This document shows positions 15,137 to 23,289 of a stretch of DNA of 26,149 bases, one piece after another (position 1 is the first letter of the stretch; each line of letters opens with the position of its first letter). The position numbers and the translations under genes are program-made. Under the pieces are notes generated by a model. It was not told the DNA's origin and searched no databases. It was given only the letters and a program-made list of their open reading frames with translations. This DNA is from Spirochaetia bacterium (GTDB lineage: Bacteria; Spirochaetota; Spirochaetia; Treponematales; Breznakiellaceae): positions 1-26,149 of the forward strand of contig BOBG01000017.1 in NCBI GenBank assembly GCA_026002265.1. The letters run 5' to 3'.

Positions 15137-15805
15137 TTGGTTATAAAAAATATTATCGATTCTATAAAAGACATTGAACAAGATAATGCCCAAAAATATA
15201 ATGCTGATCAAGGCGATTATAAGGGTATAGATACTGGATTAAGCAGAATGGCTGACGATATTGTAAACAGAATAGATTTTACCTCATATTTAATAAGACC
15301 CTCTGTTTCTTTTGGGTATGAAGTTAGAAATGTTAATGATGATGATAAAAAACAATGTTTTAAAGTAACCTGTACGGTTAAGATACTTTCAGACAAAGCA
15401 ATAGTTCAAGGTGAATTTGACGGTAAACCAGTATGTCCAGGGGCAAAATTTATCCAATTAAATATTGGATATTTGATCACGATCAAGTCAGATAGCATTT
15501 ACCTTTATGGAGGTGTGTTAGATGAAAATGATCAGTTAGATTTTTTCCTTAATTACATAAAAGAATATGAAGCTGAATATAATAAGATTATTGAATCATT
15601 TGATCCGTGTGTTACTAAGGGCAAAGAAAACTGTATAATAAAGCAGTATCTTGAAAATGATGTGTTATGTAGTTATGAATTATTTATAAAAGAAGTTATT
15701 CACATATTTCAAAACATGAAACCATTTATAGATTTTATCACTGAATCACTAAAAAAACATACAATAGAATTTCAGGAATCTTTATCAGATTTGCCAGATA
15801 TATAA
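15137..15805 (+). CDS. hypothetical cytoplasmic protein
   Basis: 222-residue protein starting with TTG at 15137; AGGAG (15126-15130) six bases upstream supports that start. No signal peptide or membrane helix. The middle is beta-rich (QCFKVTCTVKILSDKAIVQG, IQLNIGYLITIKSDSIYLYG) and the last 80 residues are helical and charged. No family recognised. DNA is AT-rich. It stands alone between a dead gene and the minus-strand nuclease gene at 16068. Confidence 0.6.
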   Translation: MVIKNIIDSIKDIEQDNAQKYNADQGDYKGIDTGLSRMADDIVNRIDFTSYLIRPSVSFGYEVRNVNDDDKKQCFKVTCTVKILSDKAIVQGEFDGKPVCPGAKFIQLNIGYLITIKSDSIYLYGGVLDENDQLDFFLNYIKEYEAEYNKIIESFDPCVTKGKENCIIKQYLENDVLCSYELFIKEVIHIFQNMKPFIDFITESLKKHTIEFQESLSDLPDI

Positions 15806-16067
15806 AACATAAATACACGCCTTCCGCCGTCCATGGTGGCACAAGAAAAAATTACACATAAAAGTATAAAAAATCATTGAGTCATACTTACTGTGTCCTT
15901 TATGGTCCTAAGAAACTCAAAAACAACTTCGCTACACCATTCATGAGAGTGGCCTAAGTTTATTTATGAGCGGCCTGAATATCAAATAGTTATTGAAATA
16001 TGAAGGACTATAAAGCTCTTCATATTTTCTGCTTCTTTTTATGAGTAGCAAAGAAGAAAGGGAGTAT

Positions 16068-16922
16068 CTAGGTGGCTTGAGTATCAATATCTATGATGCC
16101 TATTATTTCATCAAGCGTCTTTCCATTTCTCAATAATTCTATAATTTTCCTCTCACCTATTTCGATGCCTTCTTCGATACCTTCTTCTCGAGTAACAGCT
16201 AGTGCATCTTCCAAGTTCCATTCTGATGCTAACATATTTACCTCCTCATTGCTGAGTCCTTTCCAAAAATCAACTAAAATATCATGTTTCTTACAATACT
16301 CTATCGCTCTTATTATCGCAACCCTAAGCACTTTTTCCCGAATCATACTAGGGTTTTCTTTCTGTAATAACTCCTGATATGTCCTGACCATATCCACAAA
16401 GCCTACATATCCGCTTAATGTTTCATTCCTCTCAACTATATACTCATTATGCCCTTTGTTTATATTATACACTTTTACCGTTAATTCCAAGTTTATTTCA
16501 TCATTCCCTTCCTCTGTTTCAAAGGCAGTTGATAGTCTTAACTCCTTTTTATCAGGATAGCTCTCAATTCCGTTATACAACACTATAAACTCAGGCCGGG
16601 GCAGCTTTACTAATTTCTTCCGATAAACCATCGTCTTATCGGTTATGGTATTTTCAAATAAATGAGCAACCGGCAATAAAAACCTATACGGCATATTATT
16701 GTTTATGGTTGACTGATGTTCAGTCAATACTATCAATTTCCGGTTAATAATAAAAGAAACATCATTCTTTCCATGGGAAAAGAGCGTTTCCGATAAGGTA
16801 TTTATGACTAAATCGGTAGTTTCATCGTAGTGCGTGCCTTTAATACTATTGTACAGATCTAGTAGCACCGTTTTTTCGCTGAAGAGCGACCGAAAGAGGC
16901 TGTCTTTATAATGATTTCCCAC
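16068..16922 (-). CDS. Rpn-family PD-(D/E)XK nuclease / putative transposase-like protein
   Basis: 284-residue member of the Rpn (recombination-promoting nuclease) / PDDEXK_2 family. The N-terminus YKDSLFRSLFSEKTVLLDLYNSIKG is the family start; the nuclease site is seen in NDVSFII (Asp54) and VLTEHQST (Glu68, Gln70 in place of the usual Lys, as is common in this family). FIVLYNG and ELTVKVYNIN are the following conserved strands. The C-terminal region has the typical repeat EEGIEEGIEIGERKIIELL. Known members are encoded in many copies in treponeme genomes and act in DNA breakage and recombination or phage defence. Start ATG at 16922; divergent from the kinase operon. Confidence 0.85.
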   Translation of the reverse strand: MGNHYKDSLFRSLFSEKTVLLDLYNSIKGTHYDETTDLVINTLSETLFSHGKNDVSFIINRKLIVLTEHQSTINNNMPYRFLLPVAHLFENTITDKTMVYRKKLVKLPRPEFIVLYNGIESYPDKKELRLSTAFETEEGNDEINLELTVKVYNINKGHNEYIVERNETLSGYVGFVDMVRTYQELLQKENPSMIREKVLRVAIIRAIEYCKKHDILVDFWKGLSNEEVNMLASEWNLEDALAVTREEGIEEGIEIGERKIIELLRNGKTLDEIIGIIDIDTQAT

Positions 16923-17054
16923 AATGATTCCAGTATAATCGTCTTTTGCGATAATTGCAAGAACAGTTTGATATTTTTTATTTCATTACTATTTAGGTTC
17001 ATTACTGAGTTAGTAGTAGTACTTGAAACAGCGGGACCCGCAGGTGAAAGAGGA

Positions 17055-17083
17055 TTGAAAATAGCCATACCCTCATTTATAAT
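17055..17083 (+). promoter_or_regulatory. strong sigma70-type promoter of the kinase operon
   Basis: TTGAAA (17055-17060), 17-base spacer, TATAAT (17078-17083). Expected transcription start is near 17090, about 25 bases before the kinase ATG, giving a short leader with GAGAGGG as ribosome site. Confidence 0.7.
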
Positions 17084-17111
17084 CAATCATCTTAATTTAA
17101 GAGAGGGTATG
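17066..17111. promoter_or_regulatory. 9-bp perfect inverted repeat around the -10 box (operator candidate)
   Basis: CATACCCTC (17066-17074) lies in the promoter spacer and its exact complement GAGGGTATG (17103-17111) covers the ribosome site of the kinase gene. Half-site centres are 37 bases apart. Since the left arm precedes the expected start of transcription, a DNA-binding regulator is more likely than an RNA hairpin; if transcription starts further upstream, the stem would hide the ribosome site. Confidence 0.5.
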
Positions 17112-17115
17112 AAAC

Positions 17116-18639
17116 ATGGTTGAGTTCAAAAAGGGTGATACTATCCATATTGAGGGTAGCGTGGATGGAAAGATTGTAGAAGAACTTGGTAGAGGGACGC
17201 AGGGTATAGCCTATAAGCTTATGTTGCGTGATCGCCTCTATGCGCTCAAGTGGTTTACAAGCAAAGGAATACTCGACAATGCTGCGTTTAAGGAAAATCT
17301 GCGCAAGAACATTGAGGAAAGGAAATCTCCAGACAGCCGCTTTTTGTGGCCGCTCTATATGACCGCTGAACAGAATGGGGCGTATGGATATGTTATGGAC
17401 CTCAAGCCCTCCGAATATTCCAAATTCCCTGCTATTCTGAACTGCGTTCCCAGTGCGCGTTTCCCCTCGTGGGATGAGCAGATTGTGGCAGCATTGAACT
17501 TGGTAAGTGCATTCCGTGCTCTTCACCTTAACGGCCTCAGTTATCAAGATATGAACGACGGGAGCTTTTTTATCAATGTGAAAACCGGGGACATTAAAAT
17601 ATGTGATACTGACAATGTTACTTCAGGGGGAGAGGCTAACAGTTCAGGTGTCAAAGGAACTCCCGGTTATATGGCACCGGAAATTATTGCAAAGCAGGAA
17701 CACCCCAGTACGGAAACTGACTTTCATTCTCTTGCCGTCGTGTTATTCAAGTTATTTGTACATCATCACCCATTGGAGGGTAAGCGGCTTGCCGATGGGG
17801 ATGGATTGGCTGACCCAACAGTGTTGCATGGTACTGATCCAGTTTTTATATTTGACCCTGACAACACCTCGAACCGTCCTACACTGGAAGAGCAGGAAAA
17901 TCCCCGTAATATATGGCCCGGGTTGCCTGAGTATATTCAGAACCTTTTTATTCAAGCTTTTGGTGAAGGGCTTAAAAGCCCGACCAGACGGCCTACTGAA
18001 CTTGAATGGCAAAAAGCTTTATTGCGTTTCCGTGATGAGGATGTGGTTAATGATACTCACGATGCTGCTCGTTTTTTAATTGGCGATTATTCGATAGCAC
18101 TCATAGCAGGGAAAGAATTGTACCGTTATCATGTTGAGCCAAAGGCTGACTTCTTGAATATCAATTTTTCATCTTCCATCGGAAAAATCGTTAGCAATAA
18201 AACAACTGGACGCATTGCTCTTTTGAACAATTCAGGCGAAGCGTGGATGTTCACAGCTCCTGATGGAACAAAAGGCAAAGTAGAAACGGGCCAAGTAATT
18301 GAAGTAAAATGCGGTACGGAACTTACGGTCAACGGTGTGATCGGGCATCTTGCTTTTCAACTAAACACAGATAAGTACAACCTGACTCTTTCTCCCGGTG
18401 TGAAACTGTATGCCTATCACACCAACCTTAATGGCACTGACAGGAAGACGGTTACCGGCAAGGTTGTTGCACGCAAAGACAATCCGCAAAAATGGGCCTT
18501 ACTCAATCTTTCCGATACGACATGGAGGTTTAGGTCCGCTTGGGATGAGGAAGGTGAGGTGGCAAAGGATCAGGTGGTATCACTGGCGCGGGGCTGTGTT
18601 ATCAATTTTGGAGATATATCCGGCACCATAGCTGGATGA
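17116..18639 (+). CDS. serine/threonine protein kinase with tandem C-terminal beta repeats
   Basis: 507-residue cytoplasmic kinase. Glycine loop GRGTQGIAY (25-33), Lys45 in ALKWF, catalytic YQDMNDGS (Asp145; the usual Asn five residues later is Ser150), metal site ICDTDN (Asp164) and GTPGYMAPE (181-189). The D-x-D-N form in place of DFG is typical of the kinases found beside vWA and PP2C genes (TerY-P-type triads). After residue 330 come two related beta-rich repeats, 333-415 (LYRYH...GKIVSN...ALLNNSGEAWMF) and 430-507 (LYAYH...GKVVAR...ALLNLSDTTWRF), probably FHA-like or other binding modules. First gene of the operon, 30 bases before the vWA gene. Probable substrates are the downstream partners; this is inference. 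Ser150 may reduce activity. Confidence 0.88.
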   Translation: MVEFKKGDTIHIEGSVDGKIVEELGRGTQGIAYKLMLRDRLYALKWFTSKGILDNAAFKENLRKNIEERKSPDSRFLWPLYMTAEQNGAYGYVMDLKPSEYSKFPAILNCVPSARFPSWDEQIVAALNLVSAFRALHLNGLSYQDMNDGSFFINVKTGDIKICDTDNVTSGGEANSSGVKGTPGYMAPEIIAKQEHPSTETDFHSLAVVLFKLFVHHHPLEGKRLADGDGLADPTVLHGTDPVFIFDPDNTSNRPTLEEQENPRNIWPGLPEYIQNLFIQAFGEGLKSPTRRPTELEWQKALLRFRDEDVVNDTHDAARFLIGDYSIALIAGKELYRYHVEPKADFLNINFSSSIGKIVSNKTTGRIALLNNSGEAWMFTAPDGTKGKVETGQVIEVKCGTELTVNGVIGHLAFQLNTDKYNLTLSPGVKLYAYHTNLNGTDRKTVTGKVVARKDNPQKWALLNLSDTTWRFRSAWDEEGEVAKDQVVSLARGCVINFGDISGTIAG

Positions 18640-18669
18640 TAATAAACAGTATTATACAAGGAGGCTATT

Positions 18670-19398
18670 ATGCCAATGGAACCGGGTGAGATTGTCAGAA
18701 GACAATTGGTATTATTTTTTCTGATTGATACGTCAGGAAGTATGGCGGGAGACAAAATTGATGCGGTGAATGCCGTAATGCGGGAAATTATGCCGGAACT
18801 GGACAAGTTGTCAAGCAAGGAGGACAACGCAGCCAGTGATATTGAGGTGGCTGTACTGGAATTCAATAATTCTGCAGAATGGAAAACAACAAAACCCATA
18901 CCAGTAAAGAGCTATCAATGGAGCAACCTTTCCGCTACGGGAGGTACCAATTTGGAAGATGCCTGCCGCAAACTGGCAACAGAAATGCAGCGAGGGCGTT
19001 TCCTGCGCGATCATAATCTGTTTGCTCCTATTATGATTCTGATGTCGGATGGGCAGCCGAATGGTGGGTATAAGGAAGGGCTTGCTGAATTAAAAAAGAA
19101 TCCTTTCTACGCAAATAAAGACAGCAAAGGCGGCTATAAGGAAAAGAGCATTAAGGTTGCTTGCGCTATCGGGCCAGATGCGGACACGGACGTACTGGCT
19201 GAGTTTACTGAAAATAAAGAGCTGGTGTTTGAAGCAAAAACCATTCCTGCTTTAAAAAACTGGATAAAGTTTATCGCTGTTCAGACAACGGTGGCAGATA
19301 TTGCAGGCGGCGGGCCTGAATCACTCACTGAGAAACTTGAAGAATTCAAAGCTCAGGAAGACAAGGTAACCGTTGGTTCTGCTGAAGACTATATGTAG
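18670..19398 (+). CDS. von Willebrand factor A domain protein (TerY-like)
   Basis: 242-residue single-domain vWA protein. The metal-ion-dependent adhesion site is complete: DTSGS (20-24), Thr93 in ATGGTNLEDA and Asp127 in LMSDGQP. There is no signal peptide, so it acts in the cytoplasm as a protein-protein adaptor. Such TerY-like proteins are established partners of PP2C phosphatases and kinases in the TerY-P triad known from tellurite-resistance-linked and conflict-type gene neighbourhoods. AAGGAGG (18658-18664) precedes the ATG. The last 30 residues are charged (EKLEEFKAQEDKVTVGS) and may form the partner-binding tail. Gene order kinase-vWA-PP2C is preserved with spacers of 30 and 39 bases, indicating one transcript. 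Confidence 0.88.
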   Translation: MPMEPGEIVRRQLVLFFLIDTSGSMAGDKIDAVNAVMREIMPELDKLSSKEDNAASDIEVAVLEFNNSAEWKTTKPIPVKSYQWSNLSATGGTNLEDACRKLATEMQRGRFLRDHNLFAPIMILMSDGQPNGGYKEGLAELKKNPFYANKDSKGGYKEKSIKVACAIGPDADTDVLAEFTENKELVFEAKTIPALKNWIKFIAVQTTVADIAGGGPESLTEKLEEFKAQEDKVTVGSAEDYM

Positions 19399-19437
19399 AG
19401 CATATAATCATGGGTATGGTTAATAAAGGAGGAATGT

Positions 19438-20418
19438 GTGTTTAGTGCTTGTAAAGTATCTGTCCGCGGTTCAGATCATACCCGTGATGGTGCTGATGTG
19501 CCCTGTCAGGACTATGCAGATTTTGCAGATTTTAAAAATGGAACTGTTGGTATTGCATTGGTCGCAGATGGACATGGCTCCCCCGCCTATTTCCGATCTC
19601 ATCATGGCTCTAAGCTTGCAGTAGAGTGTGCAAAAGGTGTTATCCATACATACCTAAACACTTCAATGAAGGGGAAAAGCGATTTTTACGCCGCTCAGCT
19701 AGATGACGCTAAAATCGAAGCATCGTTAAAAGACCAAGAGCGGTGTATCCTTGAAAAATGGCGCAGTAGGGTATGTGAACACTATAAAGAACACCCGCTT
19801 GATGAAAATGAACTACAGCACTGTAATAAATACAAACTACCGACAACAGGCCTTACAGAAGATGCCATAGTTAGAATGTATGGTTCTACACTTCTGGTAA
19901 CGGTGCTTGCTCCTGAATTTTGGTTTCACATTCAGATAGGCGATGGCTGGACAGTGCTTATTAAGAAACCCGGACAGTCTGAAGGTATTTTCCCTTACGA
20001 ACATGACCAGGACGGCAGGGCAGATTCTCTCTGTCAGGTGAACGCAATTGAAAGATTTAAGCACCGCTTTGGCCGCGAAAAAGTTCTGGGTGCTATCTCT
20101 ATGACAGATGGTATTAGTGAATCGTTCCCGCAGCCGCCTCAAGACCTGCTTTACTGGCTCAATAACTCGGTGCTTGATACCTATATTTACGAGTTTGATA
20201 CGTTTGAAGCACAACTAGAAACTGTATTGCACATACGTGCAAAAAGCTACGGTGATGACTGTTCTCTCGTTATCATGTTTGACAATGCTGAGCGAGACAA
20301 GCTGCGTAAAACTGCCGAAAATACAGAGCAGGAAAAAGCAAATGATCAATCTTCTGTAGTGCAAGACACAGAAAAATTAGAGCTTTATGGAGAATTTACA
20401 AATGGACGCTCATTTTGA
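19438..20418 (+). CDS. PP2C family serine/threonine phosphatase
   Basis: 326-residue metal-dependent phosphatase. Start is GTG at 19438, five bases after AAAGGAGG; no ATG in frame fits. PP2C motifs are present: RGSDHTRDGADVPCQDY (10-26), VADGHG (42-47, metal ligands), GSTLLVTVL (149-157), GDGWTVLI (168-175), MTDGISE (222-228, third metal Asp) and GDDCSLV (272-278). It should reverse phosphorylation by the operon's kinase. The last 45 residues are a charged, probably disordered tail. Its stop codon overlaps the start of the first SUMF1 gene by 17 bases, which couples the triad to the variable proteins and is the best sign that they work together. Confidence 0.9.
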   Translation: MFSACKVSVRGSDHTRDGADVPCQDYADFADFKNGTVGIALVADGHGSPAYFRSHHGSKLAVECAKGVIHTYLNTSMKGKSDFYAAQLDDAKIEASLKDQERCILEKWRSRVCEHYKEHPLDENELQHCNKYKLPTTGLTEDAIVRMYGSTLLVTVLAPEFWFHIQIGDGWTVLIKKPGQSEGIFPYEHDQDGRADSLCQVNAIERFKHRFGREKVLGAISMTDGISESFPQPPQDLLYWLNNSVLDTYIYEFDTFEAQLETVLHIRAKSYGDDCSLVIMFDNAERDKLRKTAENTEQEKANDQSSVVQDTEKLELYGEFTNGRSF

Positions 20419-21565
20419 AGCAATCATCAATAAAGCCGTGCAGGAACACGGAGTCGACTTCTTTGCGGACACACGAAATTGTCGAGCTACCCTTGCTGAT
20501 TACGCAGAAGGCAAGTGTCAGCGTGAAATACGGCGGTTGTGTAGCCTGCTGGAAGCTGGCGCATATAAGCAAATAATAAGTACACAGGATATTGAGTTGA
20601 CGAAGGACCGTCTCGTACAGGATATGTTTAATCAATACAGCATGGATCGAAATCTAGCACGGGAAATGATAGATTTTCTTGCGTTTGTATGCGGGAAAGG
20701 AGCGGCGCCATCGATACCCATTATCACCATACCGCCATCGATACCCATTCCCGTAGCGCAACCAGCGCCTAAACCGAAGCCTACCCCCCAGCCAATACCA
20801 CCACCTGCGGTACCTCCACCACGTTCATCTCTTTTTATGCGAATACCAGCCGGCACCTTTATGATGGGAAGTCCTGCGTCAGAGCCGGAGCGAAGGGCTG
20901 ATGAGATCCAGCATCGGGTAACGATAAGCCGTGATTTTTACATGGGTAAGTACGAGGTAACACAGAAAGAATATCAAGAAGTGATGGGGACGAATCCCAG
21001 TAATTTCAAAGGAAATAATCTACCGGTAGAGAACGTGAGCTGGTACGATGCCATCGAGTATTGCAATGCGAGAAGCCGGAAGAAAGGGTTGACGCCGGCG
21101 TATAGCGGGAGCGGGGCCAGTATAAACTGGAACCGGAATGCCAACGGGTATCGGCTGCCGACCGAGGCAGAGTGGGAATATGCCTGTCGCGGCGGAACCA
21201 CAACGCCTTTCAGTACCGGCAATAACATCACTACAGACCAAGCGAACTACAATGGGAATTATCCGTATAAAGGAAATGTGAAGGGAATATATAGACAGAC
21301 TACGACACCGGTAGGAAGTTTTGCGGCGAATTCGTGGGGATTGCATGATATGCATGGGAATGTGTGGGAGTGGTGCTGGGATTGGTATGGTGATTATAGT
21401 ACTGCTTCGCAGACTGATCCGACTGGTGCCGCTTCTGGCTCGGACCGCGTGTTACGTGGCGGGGGCTGGGGCGGTTTCGCCCAGAGCCTGCGTTCCGCTC
21501 TCCGGGTCAACAACACCCCTGCGCACCGTAACAGTAGCTACGGCTTCCGGGTCGTGCTTCCCTGA
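20402..21565 (+). CDS. SUMF1-domain (FGE-like, C-type lectin fold) protein 1, DGR variable protein
   Basis: 387 residues. An in-frame ATG occurs at 20387, but 20402 is chosen because GGAG lies eight bases before it and the sister genes start there. Residues 1-101 are a conserved domain (FADTRNCRATLADYAEGKCQ, then a basic helix) followed by a Pro-rich linker (102-141, KPKPTPQPIPPP) and a SUMF1 domain (143-387) starting LFMRIPAGTFMMGSP with NVSWYDAIEYCNARS, RLPTEAEWEYACRGG and HGNVWEWCWDWYGDYS, ending GFRVVLP. The family includes formylglycine-generating enzymes, but such C-type-lectin-fold relatives serve as ligand binders in DGRs (TvpA of T. denticola). The final 41 codons are the variable repeat. 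Central part GNNITTDQANYNGNYPYKGN differs from the two sister proteins. No signal peptide, so likely cytoplasmic. Confidence 0.9.
   Translation: MDAHFEAIINKAVQEHGVDFFADTRNCRATLADYAEGKCQREIRRLCSLLEAGAYKQIISTQDIELTKDRLVQDMFNQYSMDRNLAREMIDFLAFVCGKGAAPSIPIITIPPSIPIPVAQPAPKPKPTPQPIPPPAVPPPRSSLFMRIPAGTFMMGSPASEPERRADEIQHRVTISRDFYMGKYEVTQKEYQEVMGTNPSNFKGNNLPVENVSWYDAIEYCNARSRKKGLTPAYSGSGASINWNRNANGYRLPTEAEWEYACRGGTTTPFSTGNNITTDQANYNGNYPYKGNVKGIYRQTTTPVGSFAANSWGLHDMHGNVWEWCWDWYGDYSTASQTDPTGAASGSDRVLRGGGWGGFAQSLRSALRVNNTPAHRNSSYGFRVVLP
21443..21565 (+). repeat. DGR variable repeat 1
   Basis: Last 123 bases of the gene, same length in all three copies. Twelve codons (10, 11, 12, 15, 20, 22, 23, 24, 28, 30, 31, 32) keep their third base (C, or T at 11 and 31) among copies while the first two vary; here they encode G G F, S, L, V N N, H, N S S. 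Invariant codons between them (for example CTG CGT TCC and GGC TTC CGG) hold no A in variable places. Confidence 0.85.
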
Positions 21566-21573
21566 GTTCTGCC

Positions 21574-21590
21574 CCTGTCATTTCGACAGG
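21574..21590 (+). other. hairpin 8 bases after variable repeat 1
   Basis: CCTGTC (21574-21579), loop ATTTC, GACAGG (21585-21590). Small hairpins at a fixed distance after the variable repeat are known to assist DGR mutagenic homing. The same sequence is also part of a family of dispersed repeats, so either role is possible. Confidence 0.55.
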
Positions 21591-21742
21591 CTCAATGACC
21601 GGTTCGGCAGGCTCAATGACCGGGAATAAGTCCCCGAAGTCTGGTGCAAGGCGTTAAGCCGCAAGACGAAGGGGAACGGCACTGTGTCCGGTTTTGTAAT
21701 TTGGATTAGTATTGAAAGGTGTCGCGAAGCATCAGGTGTTTT

Positions 21743-21769
21743 GCCCGCGTAGCGGGCTTAAAATTTTTT
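21743..21769 (+). terminator. terminator-like hairpin between SUMF1 genes 1 and 2
   Basis: GCCCGC, loop GTA, GCGGGC, then TTAAAATTTTTT. The stem is strong; the T-run begins five bases after it, so termination may be partial, letting part of the transcripts reach the second gene. Confidence 0.55.
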
Positions 21770-21887
21770 CCGGCTGGCCAGCAAGTACAGTAGTACAAGA
21801 CACAAATGGCAAATCCATGCCGATGGAGACTATAGCCACCGACCATACAGTTGCAGCGAAAACGATTTAATTATGGAGAATTGACAA

Positions 21888-22985
21888 ATGGATGTCCAAT
21901 TTGAAACAATCATCAATAAAGCCATGCAGAAGCATGGACCCGACCTCTTTGCGGACACACGAAATTGTAGAGCTACCCTTGCTGATTACGCAGAAGGCAA
22001 GTGTCAGCGTGAAATACGGCGACTGTGTACCCTGTTGGAAGCTGGCGCATATAAACAAATAATAACTACACAAGATATTGAGTTGACGAAGGACCGGCTC
22101 GTACAGGATATGTTTAATCAATACAGCATGGATCGAAGCCTTGCACGGGAAATGATAGATTTTCTTGCGTTTGTATGCGGGAAAGGAGCGGTGTCACCTA
22201 TTCCCATAGCGCAACCAGCGCCTAAACCGAAGCCTACCCCTCAGCCAATACCACCACCTGTGGTACCTCCACCACGTTCATCTCTTTTTATGCGAATACC
22301 AGCCGGCACCTTTATGATGGGGAGTCCTGCGCCAGAGGTAAACCGGGTTGGTAATGAAGTTCAGCATAAAGTAACAATTAGCCGTGATTTTTACATGGGC
22401 AAATGTGAGGTAACACAGAAAGAATATCAAGAAGTGATGGGGACGAATCCCAGCCATTTCAAAGGAAATAATCTACCGGTAGAAAATGTGAGCTGGTACG
22501 ATGCCATCGAGTATTGCAATGCGAGAAGCCGGAAGGAAGGGTTGACGCCGGCGTATAGCGGGAGCGGGGCCAGTATAAGCTGGAACCGGAATGCCAATGG
22601 GTATCGCTTGCCTACTGAGGCGGAATGGGAATATGCCTGCCGGGCGGGAACGAGTACACCTTATTCAAGCGGAAGCTCGGTAGATAGTGTGGGCTGGGAT
22701 TGGGGCAATAGTGGTGGGGAGACGCACCCGGTAGGGACGAAGCAGGCGAATGCGTGGGGATTGCATGATATGCATGGGAATGTGTGGGAATGGTGTTGGG
22801 ATTGGTATGGTGACTATAGTACTTCGTCTCAGACTGATCCTACTGGTGCCGCTTCTGGTACGAACCGCGTCCTACGTGGTGGGAGCTGGTTCAATATCGC
22901 CCGGTACCTGCGTTCCGCGAACCGGGGCTACTACACCCCTACGAGCCGTTACTATAACCTCGGCTTCCGGGTTGTGCTTCCCTGA
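21888..22985 (+). CDS. SUMF1-domain protein 2, DGR variable protein
   Basis: 365 residues, start with GGAG eight bases upstream as in the sister genes. The N-terminal ~100 residues (MDVQFETIINKAMQKHGPDL, FADTRNCRATLADYAEGKCQ) are nearly those of protein 1; the Pro-rich linker is shorter, lacking the ITIPP segment. The SUMF1 domain carries GTSTPYSSGSSVDSVGWDWG in its middle, shared with protein 3 but not protein 1. It ends in a variable repeat with a different set of residues. Cytoplasmic by lack of a signal. Separated from gene 1 by 322 bases with a terminator-like hairpin, it is either read through or has its own weak promoter. Role inferred: alternative recognition subunit of the kinase/vWA/PP2C module. 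Confidence 0.9.
   Translation: MDVQFETIINKAMQKHGPDLFADTRNCRATLADYAEGKCQREIRRLCTLLEAGAYKQIITTQDIELTKDRLVQDMFNQYSMDRSLAREMIDFLAFVCGKGAVSPIPIAQPAPKPKPTPQPIPPPVVPPPRSSLFMRIPAGTFMMGSPAPEVNRVGNEVQHKVTISRDFYMGKCEVTQKEYQEVMGTNPSHFKGNNLPVENVSWYDAIEYCNARSRKEGLTPAYSGSGASISWNRNANGYRLPTEAEWEYACRAGTSTPYSSGSSVDSVGWDWGNSGGETHPVGTKQANAWGLHDMHGNVWEWCWDWYGDYSTSSQTDPTGAASGTNRVLRGGSWFNIARYLRSANRGYYTPTSRYYNLGFRVVLP
22863..22985 (+). repeat. DGR variable repeat 2
   Basis: 123 bases aligned without gaps to repeats 1 and 3. The twelve variable codons here give F N I, Y, N, G Y Y, S, Y Y N. Codons 11 (AAT), 20 (AAC) and 32 (AAC) still show the form expected of an unmutated template. Confidence 0.85.
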
Positions 22986-22993
22986 GTTCTGCC

Positions 22994-23010
22994 CCTGTCA
23001 TTTCGGCAGG
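22994..23010 (+). other. hairpin 8 bases after variable repeat 2
   Basis: CCTGTC, loop ATTTC, GGCAGG; one G-T pair replaces the A-T pair seen in the other copies. Distance from the stop codon is the same. Confidence 0.5.
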
Positions 23011-23149
23011 CTCAATGCCGGGAATGAGTCCCCGAAGTATGGTGCAAGGCGTTAAGCCGCAAGACAAAGGGGAACGGCACTGCATCTGGTTTTGTGATTG
23101 TGTAATTTTGGATTAGTATTGAAAGGTGTCGTGAAGCATCAGGTGTTTT

Positions 23150-23176
23150 GCCCGCGTAGCGGGCTTAAAATTTTTT
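23150..23176 (+). terminator. terminator-like hairpin between SUMF1 genes 2 and 3
   Basis: Identical to the hairpin at 21743-21769: GCCCGC, GTA, GCGGGC, TTAAAATTTTTT. Confidence 0.55.
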
Positions 23177-23289
23177 CCGGCTGGCCAGCAAGTACAGTTC
23201 GATTAGTGACTACTTACCGGAATATTTCTTTTATGATCCACTATTTCGCACTGGTGTCGCGAAAACGATTTAATTATGGAGAATTTACA

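Larger units (their letters stand above)
21566..21790. repeat. intergenic direct repeat, copy 1
   Basis: Region after SUMF1 gene 1 that recurs after gene 2 (22986-23197) and in part after gene 3 (24421-24595). It holds the post-VR hairpin, the dispersed phrase CAGGCTCAATGACCGG (twice here), the phrase TGGTGCAAGGCGTTAAGCCG and a terminator-like hairpin. The repeat shows that the genes multiplied as units of about 1.4 kb. Confidence 0.8.
22986..23197. repeat. intergenic direct repeat, copy 2
   Basis: Second copy of the block at 21566-21790, with one of the two CAGGCTCAATG phrases lost. After 23197 (and 21790) the two spacers differ until the shared leader CGCGAAAACGATTTAATTATGGAG-type sequence before each gene (only its first part is quoted: CGAAAACGATTTAATTATGG). 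Confidence 0.8.

Noticed and set aside
17066..17111. RNA hairpin (riboswitch-like) hiding the kinase ribosome site
   Set aside because: The left arm lies upstream of the expected transcription start of the TATAAT promoter, so an RNA stem would not form from that start.
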